Positions 27,708 through 37,213 are shown, numbered from the stretch's first letter. The stretch: DNA of 48,224 nucleotides from Pseudobutyrivibrio xylanivorans (GCF_008935055.1 NZ_CP043029.1:4763-52986); one strand, 5' to 3'. Translations and numbers: made by a program. Notes: generated from the letters alone by a model not told the origin.

Positions 27708-27763
27708 AAAACCTGCTAAGAAAAGTCAAGCGTAAATTGCTTTTCCCAGCAGGTTTTCTTTTT
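27708..27763 (+). terminator. Rho-independent terminator after the GT61 gene
   Basis: AAAACCTGCT (27708-27717) pairs with AGCAGGTTTT (27748-27757). An inner GAAAAG/CTTTTC pairing extends the stem, and CTTTTT follows. Strong hairpin about 50 bases after the stop codon. Confidence 0.85.
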
Positions 27764-27792
27764 GCCCTATTCTTATTATTTTTGTGCACACT

Positions 27793-27815
27793 AAAAAGGC
27801 TGACTTTCATCAGCC
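27793..27815 (-). terminator. Terminator of the IS110 transposase gene
   Basis: Minus strand GGCTGA (27815-27810) pairs with TCAGCC (27803-27798), followed by five T. It is 26 bases after the stop codon at 27841. Confidence 0.65.
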
Positions 27816-27840
27816 AATAATAAGCTGTATTTTCTACTTT

Positions 27841-29043
27841 TTATGCTTTGTAAACTTCGCTTACACGAGCGTAGTAAATTCGCAGAAACTTATTTAGTCC
27901 TGCTATCTTAGCCTGACGTTTAGATTTCCCTTCGGCCTCTTTCTTTAGAATAAACCGGTATACCGCATCATCCTCTGGAGCTTTGTGCGTTTTTAAAACT
28001 CTCATTGTCTCATAACCAATCTTGCGCAGTAGCTTTGAACCACGTTTGCTAATCTTTCGATTAGTTCCCACAAATTGGCCGGACTCATATGGCGGTGCAT
28101 CTATACCTGCAAATGCAATAAGCGCCTTACCACTATGAAATCTTCTTATATCGCCTATCTCCGCAATCAGTTTAGGTGCCAAGACATCCCCAACACCTCC
28201 CATCGCTCGTACAGTTTCATATTCAGGAAGTGTCTTTGCCAGTTCTTTCATTCGTGTTATTATCTTCAGTAAGGTACTGTCGATTTCTCGAAGTACCCTT
28301 ACTGCTTCCAATACCAGCATTTTGGTCGATGGGGTATTGGCAGGCAATGTCGGGATACCATCAGATGCAAGATCATAAAGCGTAGCTGCTTTTGATCGGT
28401 TCTGGTGGTATTTCTTTTCGGCAGCCCAGGAAATATAATCCTCAATAAAATCTTCTTTGGTCATCGCCGTTATATTATCGAAATGCCAGTACCTCTCTAC
28501 GAAATCACTTAGTTTGTCCTTCCCGCTGCTCTCATTCCAACTGTGAAACTCCTTCTTTACTCCTGGCATTGTATAATCCAGCATATGCGTTAATTCAAGC
28601 AGTGCCTTTACGTGAAGCTCCATGTAATGGCAATACTGCCTTCCCAAAAGCTTTAGTTCTGAGTACACATCATCACTTCCTTGATGGTTTTCCAAGCGAT
28701 ACCAGTTATCAATTCCATAGTTCGCGATAGTGATTGAATCCTGCTTATCGGTCTTTACTCTTCTAAGCCCTCTGGATGCATACTCCTTCATTTCAAAAGG
28801 ATTGATCACAGTCACAAAAAAGTTCTGGTCTTGAAGCGCTGACAACATTGGCAAATGATATATGCCGGTTGCCTCCATAACTATACGAATTTCTCCATCC
28901 AGCCGCTGAATCATTTGAATCAGATTCTTCAACTCACTCTCTGTGTGCATTACCTCAAATGGGCTTGCGACAATCTCTCCATAAGGTTTCAGTATACACA
29001 CTGTACTTTTCTCCTTTGAAACATCAATACCTACGCTGATCAT
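27841..29043 (-). CDS. IS110-family transposase (DEDD type), intact
   Basis: The 400-residue protein starts GIDVSKEKSTVCILKPYGE, with the first catalytic Asp of the RuvC-like DEDD fold. It continues IVMEATGIYHLPMLSAL and VINPFEMKEYASRGLRRVKTDKQD, which supply the other acidic residues. The C-terminal Transposase_20 domain reads LPEYETVRAMGGVGDVLAPKLIAEIGDI, then ALIAFAGIDAPPYESGQF and KRGSKLLRKIGYETM, with the Ser used for strand cleavage in this family. IS110 enzymes recombine DNA under guidance of a bridge RNA. Full length and no stop, so it may be active. An AGGAGG-like site precedes ATG 29043. Confidence 0.93.
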   Translation of the reverse strand: MISVGIDVSKEKSTVCILKPYGEIVASPFEVMHTESELKNLIQMIQRLDGEIRIVMEATGIYHLPMLSALQDQNFFVTVINPFEMKEYASRGLRRVKTDKQDSITIANYGIDNWYRLENHQGSDDVYSELKLLGRQYCHYMELHVKALLELTHMLDYTMPGVKKEFHSWNESSGKDKLSDFVERYWHFDNITAMTKEDFIEDYISWAAEKKYHQNRSKAATLYDLASDGIPTLPANTPSTKMLVLEAVRVLREIDSTLLKIITRMKELAKTLPEYETVRAMGGVGDVLAPKLIAEIGDIRRFHSGKALIAFAGIDAPPYESGQFVGTNRKISKRGSKLLRKIGYETMRVLKTHKAPEDDAVYRFILKKEAEGKSKRQAKIAGLNKFLRIYYARVSEVYKA

Positions 29044-29139
29044 ACATAACCTCCTATACTTGAATTAGTAATTGTTTACCACCCACACTTATTACCATTC
29101 ATTTTAGTTGGTTACACGGGAGCTTATCCCTACCTGCTT

Positions 29140-29310
29140 AAGCGAATACTTATAATAAGGGGTTGGTTGACAGTTTTTGTTGCCGGATGTGATAATCCAA
29201 AAAGCGGCTCGCCATACCAATTACTCCCCTTATTATAAAAAAATAAGTGCAGATGTCAGAGTTAATTACTCTCTAACAACTACACTTTTATGGTACTAAA
29301 AAGCCGCTGT
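29140..29310 (-). ncRNA. Candidate IS110 bridge RNA in the transposase leader
   Basis: In IS110 elements a guide (bridge) RNA is encoded in the non-coding end upstream of the transposase. Here, on the minus strand and ordered 5' to 3', I see: an imperfect stem-loop 29290-29245 with AAGTG/CACTT ends and an AGAGT/ACTCT inner stem; a long stem of 13 perfect base pairs, TTATAATAAGGGG (29238-29226) with CCCCTTATTATAA (29162-29150), enclosing about 63 bases that contain a further GCCG/CGGC and GGAT/ATCC pairing; then a small GGGA/TCCC stem-loop nearer the start codon (about 29117-29131). The order of one leading stem-loop and later looped stems resembles known bridge RNAs. The assignment rests on family knowledge and hand folding only. 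Confidence 0.45.
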
Positions 29311-29331
29311 AAAAAAACTACCCTAAAAGGT

Positions 29332-29376
29332 AAGGATTCAGCCACCATCTGAACAGATGGGTACTGAATCCTTTTT
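29332..29376. terminator. Strong bidirectional hairpin (terminator-like) at the IS110 flank
   Basis: AAGGATTCAG (29332-29341) pairs with CTGAATCCTT (29364-29373), with an inner CATCTG/CAGATG stem, and T residues follow on the plus strand. It may close the minus-strand transcript from 29586 or be the remnant of a plus-strand unit cut by the element. Confidence 0.6.
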
Positions 29377-29457
29377 ATTTGTAAGCCCTCAATCGGTTCT
29401 TTCCAGACTTAATATTTAATTCGGTTAGAATAGGTATAATTATACACCGGAATTGGG

Positions 29458-29488
29458 TCACAGACATAGTTCTGTGTCTCTTTTTTTA
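29458..29488 (+). terminator. Terminator-like hairpin with T7 tract, plus strand, no obvious gene before it
   Basis: CACAGA pairs with TCTGTG over a short loop and is followed by TCTC and seven T. The roughly 80 bases before it (29377-29457) hold no open frame that I can support, so either a small RNA or a gene remnant would be needed to explain it. Confidence 0.4.
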
Positions 29489-29496
29489 ATAATAGA

Positions 29497-29522
29497 GGAG
29501 TGAAATCCGAAGATTTCACTCC
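29497..29522 (-). terminator. Terminator with UUCG tetraloop after the large surface-protein gene
   Basis: An 11-base stem (GGAGTGAAATC/GATTTCACTCC) closes on the minus strand around C(TTCG)G, the extra-stable tetraloop. T-rich sequence follows. It lies about 60 bases after the stop codon at 29586. Confidence 0.7.
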
Positions 29523-29585
29523 TTACTTTTTTAGGGGAGTTTTTTAACAGCCCCCTTTAATTTTAAAATATTACTTTATAACACC

Positions 29586-32500
29586 TTATTCCTCAGCAAA
29601 TATTTCTGCATCTTCTGAAGATACTACATCCCCAGTATCCTCCTCTATAACTTCGTCAACTGAATCCTCTACTGTATTTTCTTCAATAACAGTTTCTTCT
29701 GTTTCTTCTGTTTCTTCTGTTAATTCTTCTGAGGATGAATCATCTATAACAGGCTCCTCTGTTATTTCTTCAGTTGGTTCAGGAATCTCATCATCAACAA
29801 TTTCATTTGTCTCAGGTTTCTCTTCAATTATCATTCTGCCATATTCATCAAAGTTGTAATGGCCCTGAGGTAAGAGATTATTATTCTTTGTCACATAATG
29901 TCTTCCTGTAGTTACCTGGCAGCTACTGTTAATATAGTAATAATAGCCATCGATGTAAATTAAACCAGCATATGTCTTTCTACCATTTACGTAGTAATAT
30001 CTTACTCCGTCTTCTTCATAAAGACCATTCTTCTGACGATCAATTATCATCTTGCCATCTTCCGCAAACTCATAGAAATCTTGTGGCATGATATCATTAT
30101 TTTTAGTCACATAATATCTTCCAGTTACAGCCTTGCCATTGCTATTAATGTAATATAAGTAACCTTCAATATCTATTAAGCCTGCGTAATTTCGTTCGCC
30201 ATTTACATAATAATAGATACCACCATCTTCCTTACAAAGACCATTCTTCAATGAATCATGAATTATCATACGCCCATTCAAATCGAAATTATAACGTCCT
30301 TGAGGTAGTAAACCATTATCCTTAGTAACATAATAACTTCCAGTAACAACTTCGCAGTCATGGTTAATATAATAATAATGTCCATCAAGCAATATTAAAC
30401 CTGCATATGTCTTTTTGCCATTCAAGTAATAGAACATTTTTCCATTTTCTGCTACGATTCCATTTTTAAGTTCATCAGATAATTCCATTTTTCCATTCTC
30501 ATCAAAAAGATATCTACCACATGGAATCAATCCATTGTTTTTAGTTACATAGTAACTGCCAGTAACTGCAAAACACTTACTATTAATATAGTAATATGAA
30601 CCATCAATTTTAATTAAACCAGCATAATATTTTTGGTTAAGCACATAATAATTAAGTTTTCCATCTTCTTCAATTAAGCCATGCTTAAATCCTGTTAAAT
30701 CTAATTTACCTTCATCATCAAAGTAATATGTACCTCTTTTTATCATTTTGTTCGGTTGGTTAACCTGTACATTTCCTGTAGCAACACTTCCATCGTACTG
30801 AACATAATAATAATCACCATTTACTTCAACAAAACCAGCTGCTGGTGCCTTAAATCCTTCTATATAATAATAGAGCTTTCCATCTGCTTCCCTCACAATC
30901 TTCTTATCCATTTCAAAGATTATTCCTGTTTCTTCAGTAAGCAATCCATTAGAATCCTCTACTGAAACTACGCGATAACCCTCTACCATTGCATATGTTT
31001 TTGGATCAAAGAAATATTGTTTTCCATTTATAACGTGAAGACCAGTTAGGCAATATCCATTTTCTGCATAATATACCTTACCATTATCTGCCAGAAGTCC
31101 TGTGTAATTCAACAGACCTTCTTCATCGAATGCAAATGGAATATTCTCTACTCTTGAGAATCCCTTTGTAATCTTTCCACTTACAAAGTACATTTGTGAA
31201 CCAGTCTCAAGATCCTCTAACCATCCACTAAATAACTCAACCTTAGGATCTGCCTGTTCACCGCAGTTACCACAAATCATCATACCAGTAGCACGATCAT
31301 AGTACTTCCAATCATGTCCATCCGCGCAGCTGCTTTCCTTTGAGTATGTATCAATAATATTGCCCTGGCTGTCTACTGTTGCAAATGAAAGAGACTCATT
31401 TGTAGCTGTAACCTTTACTGCGATTGCATCGTAGCTCTGGTCTACAATTGCAAAGTTGAATGCAGGATTGTTATCTGCTGCATAGTTAATATTTCTGCTC
31501 TTCTCTCCAAGGTCACCACATACGAAGTAAACAACACCATTTTCTTCATCAATCTGTCCAGATGTCATAGGCATTGTTCTTGCATATGCATGATCATGTC
31601 CTGAGAATACTGCATCAATTCCAGCTGCCTCAGCTGCCTTTGGAATTGAATTATGGAATCTCTGGCTGCCACCATTTGGATTTGTGTAGTATGCAGGCTG
31701 ATGTACAGATAAGAATTTCCACTGTGCTGAGCTTGCCTGTGCGTCCTGAATTAACCATGCACATGCATTTGAAAGGTTAGCACTGTAGTTGATTACAGCA
31801 ACATAAACATTGCCGTACTCTACAGAATAGTAATCCTTCTCGTCTGCACCATGTCCAAAGATTACGTTAGCTGCAACACCATTTGCATCACCATAATATT
31901 CATGGTTACCAAGAGTATGAATTATGTCTGCTTCGTGGAATGCCTCGTTAAATGTAGAATCCATTTCCTCCCACATATTATAGTTTCCACCATTGTCGAC
32001 ATAATCACCTGTCTGGATACCAAAATCTGAACCTGCAACCTGTGTTCCTAAACCATTTAATAACTGAATTTCTTCAGCGTCTGTCTTTCTATTTCCATGC
32101 ATCTGTGTATCGCCAACTACAAAGAATGAAACTGGTGCATCCTTTGCTGTTGTCTTAAATGATGAAATATCAGACCAATTATTTCCGTCGCCTGCGCGAT
32201 AGTAATATGTTCTGCCTCCCTCAAGGCCTGTCAACTTAACTGTGTTGATATAAGCAGCATCCTTGCTTGTAGAGAATGCCTGAAGTGTATTGCTTCCTGT
32301 CACTGTAGTTGAAGCACTTAAATCACTATTCAATGAGTACTCAACAACTGCTGCAGCTTCTGTTTCAGCTACTGGTGCAAACCAAGTGATTATCTGCTCA
32401 CTATCAGCATGCTTTGTAGCTGTGTGCATAAGACCTTCTGGCTTACCTTCACCATTTACTACAGAATTCATTACAGTAATTGTTGTCTCGAATGAAACCA

Positions 32501-35500
32501 GTTCACCCTTCTTAGCAATTACTACAAATGAACCACCTGGAGCAATGTCTCTGGTAACGGTTGTTACAATTTCTCCATTAGCATCCGTAAATCCTATTGA
32601 TACACCATTTACAAATACTTCTACACCTTCTTCTGGCTCTCCTGCAGGATTTACCACTCTAAGAACAGTGTCTCTTCCTGACATTGCAACTGTTGTATCG
32701 ATTGTATAATAAGCACTAAGTGTAAGAATAACCTTCTGCTGAGCAGATGTTACTGTTCTTCCATCGTTTGTGATGCAGGTTGAATTAGTTACCTGGTATG
32801 TGAAGAAATCAATAGCTGGATCTAAGTTAGTTGGAACATTAAATGATAATGTAGCCACCTCTGAATTAGCAGGAGCTTCACCTTCACCTGTCCAATTAGC
32901 TTTAATCTCCATCTTTGCCTTCTTGAAGCCAGTAATTGAATATGCAGCCTCAACATCCCAGCCTTCTGCTGCTGTAACTGTTGGCTCTCCGAAATCAGAA
33001 TTGAGCTGAAGAACTGTCATGTCAACAGACTTAACAGATCCCTGTGTGATTAGTGAAAGCTTATAATCACTTCCAAGAACTACAGTATCTGCACCTGTCA
33101 GTAAAGCTTTTGCATCAGTTTCAGCTGACTCACCAATTGTTACATATGAATTAAGTGTATTTGTATTACCAAATTTATCGTAAATTGTAACACCAATACT
33201 GTGAAGTCCATTAGCAAGCTCAAGTCTTGTAGTTGCTGTGTTTTCATCACCATCACAAGCAACTTCTTTTCCGTCGATGCTGAAGGTTGTTCTTGTAGGA
33301 TCAATTCCTGAAGCATTTTTTCCTTCAACATCTGCAAATGTTGCAGTTATTTCAACGCTGTTTGTATCAACTGCTACATCTGAAACATTGAAAATAGACT
33401 CTCCATTTACTGTTAAGCTCTTGAAGTATGGATTATCCAAATCATCAAGATTTGTTCCATATACAAAACGATAGTTGTCAAAATAGAAACTTCCTGAATA
33501 ACGTCCACCACCTGACGCTGGCGCATAGCTAAGCCATATCATTCCCTCACCATTTCTAATTCTAAATGGATGCTCTGGACTATAATAACTAGCTATTCCT
33601 GAAAGATTTGCATAGCAATATTTCCAACCAACCCAGTTGATTGTTGATGTAGTTGAAATCTTGCCATCTGTATCTACATCGTCATGCACAAGTGTGAAAT
33701 TCTTTGTGCTGTAAGATGTTCCATTAAATACACCAATATCTGCGTGCAATGTATATCCTGCAAGATTATATGTCTTTGCATCTGCATATACCCATACGCC
33801 GACCTCTGTTGGTCTTCCTTCTACATCGTATGAACCACTACAATTTCTAATGTAATAGTTTGAGTTAGAAGAGCCATCGTATGAAGCATAATCAAAATTA
33901 AGCTCCATAGCATATTCGCCAAATCGAACCTGTCCACCATTTGCTTCTGAAGTAGTGGTTACATTACCAGCACAGTAATGTGTAATAGAATTGTTTGGCC
34001 ATAAGTAGAACGCATAACCATTCTCCTTAAAGATTTCAGCTGCAGGAACGCTTGTGTCATAGTTTCCAGTAAATCTGAAAGGAGCCTTTAATGTAGCATA
34101 AACAGTCTCATTGATGCTGTTGCTATTTGCAACAGGTACAGTAAGTTCATCGTAATCTCCATAGTATCCAGGAGTTACGCCAGCATCTACATAATTACTC
34201 TTGCCCCAGTGGAAATGTGCTCCCTTAAGAGGGCCATTTGCATTAGGCTCAAAATCAAATGCAACAACAGGCATCTTACCTATTTCTACTACGATACTTG
34301 AAGATATTTCTTTTCCATCTTTTCGTGTAAAACTTACAGATACTTTTGCACGCATGGATGTTGTAGCATTACCAGCCACAAAAACATTACCATCCATATG
34401 ACCCAAATCATTCTGTGCGTCCTCTGGATTGAGTGGTTCAATTGTCCAATTGAAGTCACCACTCTTGTAAACCATATCTGCATTTTCAGAACGAACTATA
34501 AGTCCAAGATTACTTCTCTGACCAAAATCAAGTGAAGCTGATGCAGATGTGAAATAAATATTGTCTGGTTCAGCAATCTTTACTGTACTCTCTGCAATCT
34601 TTTTATTCTCATAGTACAATTCTACGTTTACATCACCTAATTCACCATTAGATACGAACACACCTGTGTTCTCATCAATTGTTCCCTTCTTTGCTGAATC
34701 TTTTGCAAGGGCCCACTTTAATCCACTTTCTGGCAAATCAGCCTCACCACCAGCAGAATCAACACCCTTAGCTGTAAATGCCACAGGTGAATTTGGTGTA
34801 AACAAATCACCATTAGAAGATATTACTGCATGATGGAACTTACCATCATTGATTGAGTTTGCTACAACTAAAATACCAGAAGAGATATTTCTTTCTGAGC
34901 CATCAGAAGGATTGTTTCTGACTGCATATTTTTTCTCACCTTCTCTTCTTGTAACAACAGTAGCAGAACCACCACCATCAAGGTAAATAGCCTTAACGAC
35001 TCCCTGTGCAACAAGGAAATCAGCCATCTCATTGATTGACATTCCGACAGATCTTGGATACTGACGTCCATCAGCCATAAAGAATACAACTGAACCATCA
35101 GCTTTAAATCCAACACTGTTTACAGGGAAAAGCTCTGATGTTCCAGGAACAACATTTTTTCCATCCTTAACAAGATAGAATGGTCCTGATACAGCCTCTA
35201 ATACATCAGACTTATCTGTTCCAGCATCCCTAATTACATAGGAGCCATCTTTAAGAATTGCAAAATAAGGTTCCTCATTATCCTTTTCAGGGTTAAGGCA
35301 ATTTCCATTAATATAGAGCGAACCTCTTGGCTGACCGGTCTGCATGTTGAAATAGTCACCATTTGTGGCAAATACTACATTTTCTCCAGTAGCCTTTTCG
35401 TATGCAGCAATCTGATGAGTTGTTGTCGACAGTCCCCAATCACCAACCTGCCATTTACTCTCCTTCGTTTCGTTATTGTAGTTCTTTGCATCATAGTATC

Positions 35501-35798
35501 CATCATAAGTTGCCTTAAATGATACATCTGCGCTTGGCTCAATTGTTGTCATGTATCCCATGACCTGAGCGTCACCAGTCTGATCGTTAAGAACTACATC
35601 AGTTTCAGTCACACCCGGTACTATGTTATAGTTTTTCTGCTTTACAACTTTGATTACATCACCGTCATAACGATCGGTGTAACCAACAATTTTGTTAGCA
35701 GCCATTATCTCAAGTGGAGCTACCAAAAAAGTTGTCAAAGCAAGGAGTACCGCGAGAATCGATGTGACAATTCTCTTATGTTTTCCAAACTTTTTCAT
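29586..35798 (-). CDS. Giant secreted protein: phosphodiester glycosidase, Ig-like modules, metallophosphatase, wall-binding-type repeats
   Basis: A 2070-residue exported protein with AGGAGG upstream of ATG 35798. Residues 1-34 form a signal peptide (basic start, hydrophobic core, MAA end). Residues about 40-315 match the NAGPA-type phosphodiester glycosidase domain: NGDYFN at 146-151 and YLDGGGSATVV around Asp274. Ig-like and jelly-roll-like modules follow, with a cohesin-like segment near 930-1060. Around 1130-1220 is a fibronectin-like purple-acid-phosphatase N-domain, then a metallophosphatase with GDTQ (Asp1230), GDYVDNG (Asp1265), GNHEY (Asn1298, His1299), His1366 and GHDHAY (His1401, His1403). 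From about 1525 to 1990 come repeated aromatic units such as YYYVNGRKTYAGLIYIDGYY, typical of wall-binding repeats, then an acidic Glu/Thr-rich tail without LPXTG. It probably acts on phosphodiester-linked wall or surface glycans. Confidence 0.85.
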   Translation of the reverse strand: MKKFGKHKRIVTSILAVLLALTTFLVAPLEIMAANKIVGYTDRYDGDVIKVVKQKNYNIVPGVTETDVVLNDQTGDAQVMGYMTTIEPSADVSFKATYDGYYDAKNYNNETKESKWQVGDWGLSTTTHQIAAYEKATGENVVFATNGDYFNMQTGQPRGSLYINGNCLNPEKDNEEPYFAILKDGSYVIRDAGTDKSDVLEAVSGPFYLVKDGKNVVPGTSELFPVNSVGFKADGSVVFFMADGRQYPRSVGMSINEMADFLVAQGVVKAIYLDGGGSATVVTRREGEKKYAVRNNPSDGSERNISSGILVVANSINDGKFHHAVISSNGDLFTPNSPVAFTAKGVDSAGGEADLPESGLKWALAKDSAKKGTIDENTGVFVSNGELGDVNVELYYENKKIAESTVKIAEPDNIYFTSASASLDFGQRSNLGLIVRSENADMVYKSGDFNWTIEPLNPEDAQNDLGHMDGNVFVAGNATTSMRAKVSVSFTRKDGKEISSSIVVEIGKMPVVAFDFEPNANGPLKGAHFHWGKSNYVDAGVTPGYYGDYDELTVPVANSNSINETVYATLKAPFRFTGNYDTSVPAAEIFKENGYAFYLWPNNSITHYCAGNVTTTSEANGGQVRFGEYAMELNFDYASYDGSSNSNYYIRNCSGSYDVEGRPTEVGVWVYADAKTYNLAGYTLHADIGVFNGTSYSTKNFTLVHDDVDTDGKISTTSTINWVGWKYCYANLSGIASYYSPEHPFRIRNGEGMIWLSYAPASGGGRYSGSFYFDNYRFVYGTNLDDLDNPYFKSLTVNGESIFNVSDVAVDTNSVEITATFADVEGKNASGIDPTRTTFSIDGKEVACDGDENTATTRLELANGLHSIGVTIYDKFGNTNTLNSYVTIGESAETDAKALLTGADTVVLGSDYKLSLITQGSVKSVDMTVLQLNSDFGEPTVTAAEGWDVEAAYSITGFKKAKMEIKANWTGEGEAPANSEVATLSFNVPTNLDPAIDFFTYQVTNSTCITNDGRTVTSAQQKVILTLSAYYTIDTTVAMSGRDTVLRVVNPAGEPEEGVEVFVNGVSIGFTDANGEIVTTVTRDIAPGGSFVVIAKKGELVSFETTITVMNSVVNGEGKPEGLMHTATKHADSEQIITWFAPVAETEAAAVVEYSLNSDLSASTTVTGSNTLQAFSTSKDAAYINTVKLTGLEGGRTYYYRAGDGNNWSDISSFKTTAKDAPVSFFVVGDTQMHGNRKTDAEEIQLLNGLGTQVAGSDFGIQTGDYVDNGGNYNMWEEMDSTFNEAFHEADIIHTLGNHEYYGDANGVAANVIFGHGADEKDYYSVEYGNVYVAVINYSANLSNACAWLIQDAQASSAQWKFLSVHQPAYYTNPNGGSQRFHNSIPKAAEAAGIDAVFSGHDHAYARTMPMTSGQIDEENGVVYFVCGDLGEKSRNINYAADNNPAFNFAIVDQSYDAIAVKVTATNESLSFATVDSQGNIIDTYSKESSCADGHDWKYYDRATGMMICGNCGEQADPKVELFSGWLEDLETGSQMYFVSGKITKGFSRVENIPFAFDEEGLLNYTGLLADNGKVYYAENGYCLTGLHVINGKQYFFDPKTYAMVEGYRVVSVEDSNGLLTEETGIIFEMDKKIVREADGKLYYYIEGFKAPAAGFVEVNGDYYYVQYDGSVATGNVQVNQPNKMIKRGTYYFDDEGKLDLTGFKHGLIEEDGKLNYYVLNQKYYAGLIKIDGSYYYINSKCFAVTGSYYVTKNNGLIPCGRYLFDENGKMELSDELKNGIVAENGKMFYYLNGKKTYAGLILLDGHYYYINHDCEVVTGSYYVTKDNGLLPQGRYNFDLNGRMIIHDSLKNGLCKEDGGIYYYVNGERNYAGLIDIEGYLYYINSNGKAVTGRYYVTKNNDIMPQDFYEFAEDGKMIIDRQKNGLYEEDGVRYYYVNGRKTYAGLIYIDGYYYYINSSCQVTTGRHYVTKNNNLLPQGHYNFDEYGRMIIEEKPETNEIVDDEIPEPTEEITEEPVIDDSSSEELTEETEETEETVIEENTVEDSVDEVIEEDTGDVVSSEDAEIFAEE
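29830..31230 (-). repeat. Tandem aromatic cell-wall-binding-type repeats within the giant protein
   Basis: The last quarter of the protein repeats a unit of roughly 64-67 residues containing (Y/F)YYVNG, YAGLI, a YYYIN strand, TG.YYVTK and a closing FD..G.M. At least five good copies run between about residues 1650 and 1990, with more degenerate ones before. Such repeats bind choline, other wall polymers or exopolysaccharide in other Gram-positive proteins; the ligand here is unknown. Confidence 0.75.
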
Positions 35799-36206
35799 TA
35801 TTCCCTCCTAAATATTTATTTATAGAAACGCTTATTCCTCCTACCCCAACAAAGCATAAACCCCTGATTGTTTATGCATAAATGTGTAGCAAGAATAATG
35901 CGATTCTCACATAGAGTAATGAACATTTTCATTTTTTTGAACGTAGGATAAAAGTAAGAAAATGGAAACATTAAAGAATCATATAGAATAATTTAGACTT
36001 TTCCCCACAACATTATCCCTTCATCCCCGCCTTTGTAGAACAATATTCCCTTAATTGGGCACGATATCTTTTTATTAATTCGCACCTAGTATAAATATAA
36101 TAACACTGTTTCTTACAATATAATAGTTAGTTTTACTAAAAAACAGCCCGAAGCATACGCTCCAGGCTTCTTTTCTTAGAAGTATAACCTTATTTCCTCA
36201 CACAAA
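35799..36206. other. Gene-free leader of the giant surface protein, with a hairpin and an upstream terminator
   Basis: About 400 bases with no supported gene. An 8-base inverted repeat GCATAAAC (35854-35861) / GTTTATGC (35870-35877) lies about 60 bases upstream of the start codon and could be an operator or leader hairpin. A -35/-10 pair as good as those elsewhere was not found; the best is TTGTAA near 36120 on the minus strand with a weak TATACT-like -10. The far end holds the terminator of the acyltransferase gene. Confidence 0.5.
36138..36172 (-). terminator. Rho-independent terminator after the acyltransferase/GT operon
   Basis: Minus strand AGCC...GGCT with inner AGC/GCT pairing around TAT, followed by six T. 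It lies about 40 bases after the stop at 36207. Confidence 0.7.
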
Positions 36207-37213
36207 CTATTTTCGTTTTCCCCTCCCCACCATCCACGGAAACCATGTATTAATAATATACGCAGGAACAATTAGCAACATCGACATCACTATCGTCATA
36301 ATAATTGCTACAATCGAGGACAATAACATATTTGATAAACACAAACCGTAAAATTCCCCAAACTTGCTATGCAAAATATGTTCCAACACTGCATACACTT
36401 TACCATGAAATGCGAAGAAAATTAATGTGTTTGCGCCTACATATGATAAATACTTATTAGTCTTAAGCGTTTTAGAAAGCATTATTATGCATATAAGTCC
36501 TACAATTGAAATAGCGTATTCACTTAGCTCCACATACACTCCAGAAAACCTTCCCAATGGTGCAAACGCCAGAATTAGATATATAAGCAATACTCCTAGT
36601 CTAGTTACTCTTTTATTCTTTCTATCTAGATATTCCTCCCATCCACCTTTGAAAGAATATCCCAAAATCATCCAAAACATCGCCTGGAAAATATACTCAA
36701 GGTGCCATGGCAAATTAGGACTATTCCATGAAAATATATCCTTAGGAAATAAAAGGACATATAGTCCATTTATTAGTGATAAAATAAACGAAATTATTAT
36801 TCTCTTACTTTTGTTAGTAATGTACTTAATAACAAAATAGAACGGAATAAACGCAACAAACAATGCAGCTACAAACCATAGGCCATCTCCATATTCTCTA
36901 ACCTGTATAAAATTCTGGAACAACTCTCCTTTCAAGTCTCTATCACCCTTAAGAGTAATTACCTGAGATAGTAAAATATTAAGGTTAGAAAATATAAACC
37001 AAGGAACAAATAATCCCTTAATCTTTTTTCCCATTAATGTCTTAAATGAATCAGGCTGTTTATACACATATCCAGCCACAAAAAGAATCCCGTCAAAAAT
37101 ATCGGGGTGTATATTTCTGACAATAGAGCTGTCTTACTCTCAAGGTGTGAAAGCATTACAAACATAATACATATGTACTTAACTATATCTACCCATTCTA
37201 CTCTTTTTCCCAT
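36207..37213 (-). pseudogene. Acyltransferase 3 (OafA-type) membrane protein, one frameshift near the N-terminus
   Basis: The start ATG at 37213-37211 opens a short frame (KRVEWVDIVKYICIMFVMLSHLES...TPIFLTGF) with the family pattern of an N-terminal helix ending in a conserved His. The frame shifts at the A5 run 37080-37084; one more base gives TGFFFVAGYVYKQPDSF and joins the long frame of about 290 residues to 36207, which has roughly nine helices. Restored length is about 335 residues, normal for the family. It is the last gene of a leftward operon with a GtrII-like transferase and a GT4, so it probably acylates the sugar they add. Confidence 0.78.

Larger units (their letters stand above)
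27764..29330 (-). mobile_element. IS110-family element (edges approximate)
   Basis: It contains an intact IS110-type transposase gene, a long non-coding leader with strong potential RNA folding on the 5' side and a short 3' end with a terminator. It lies between two strong hairpins (27708-27763 and 29332-29376) that probably belong to the flanking genes. IS110 elements lack long inverted repeats and often make no target duplication, so the exact ends cannot be read from one copy. Confidence 0.65.

Noticed and set aside
29830..31230. Regularly spaced repeats that might be taken for a CRISPR array
   Set aside because: The repeats are in frame, encode aromatic protein units of about 65 residues and continue a long open frame, so they are protein repeats.
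32290..33474. Plus-strand open frames up to 139 residues opposite the giant surface protein
   Set aside because: They are antisense to well-defined domains, have low-complexity Ser/Thr/Val content and no start context.
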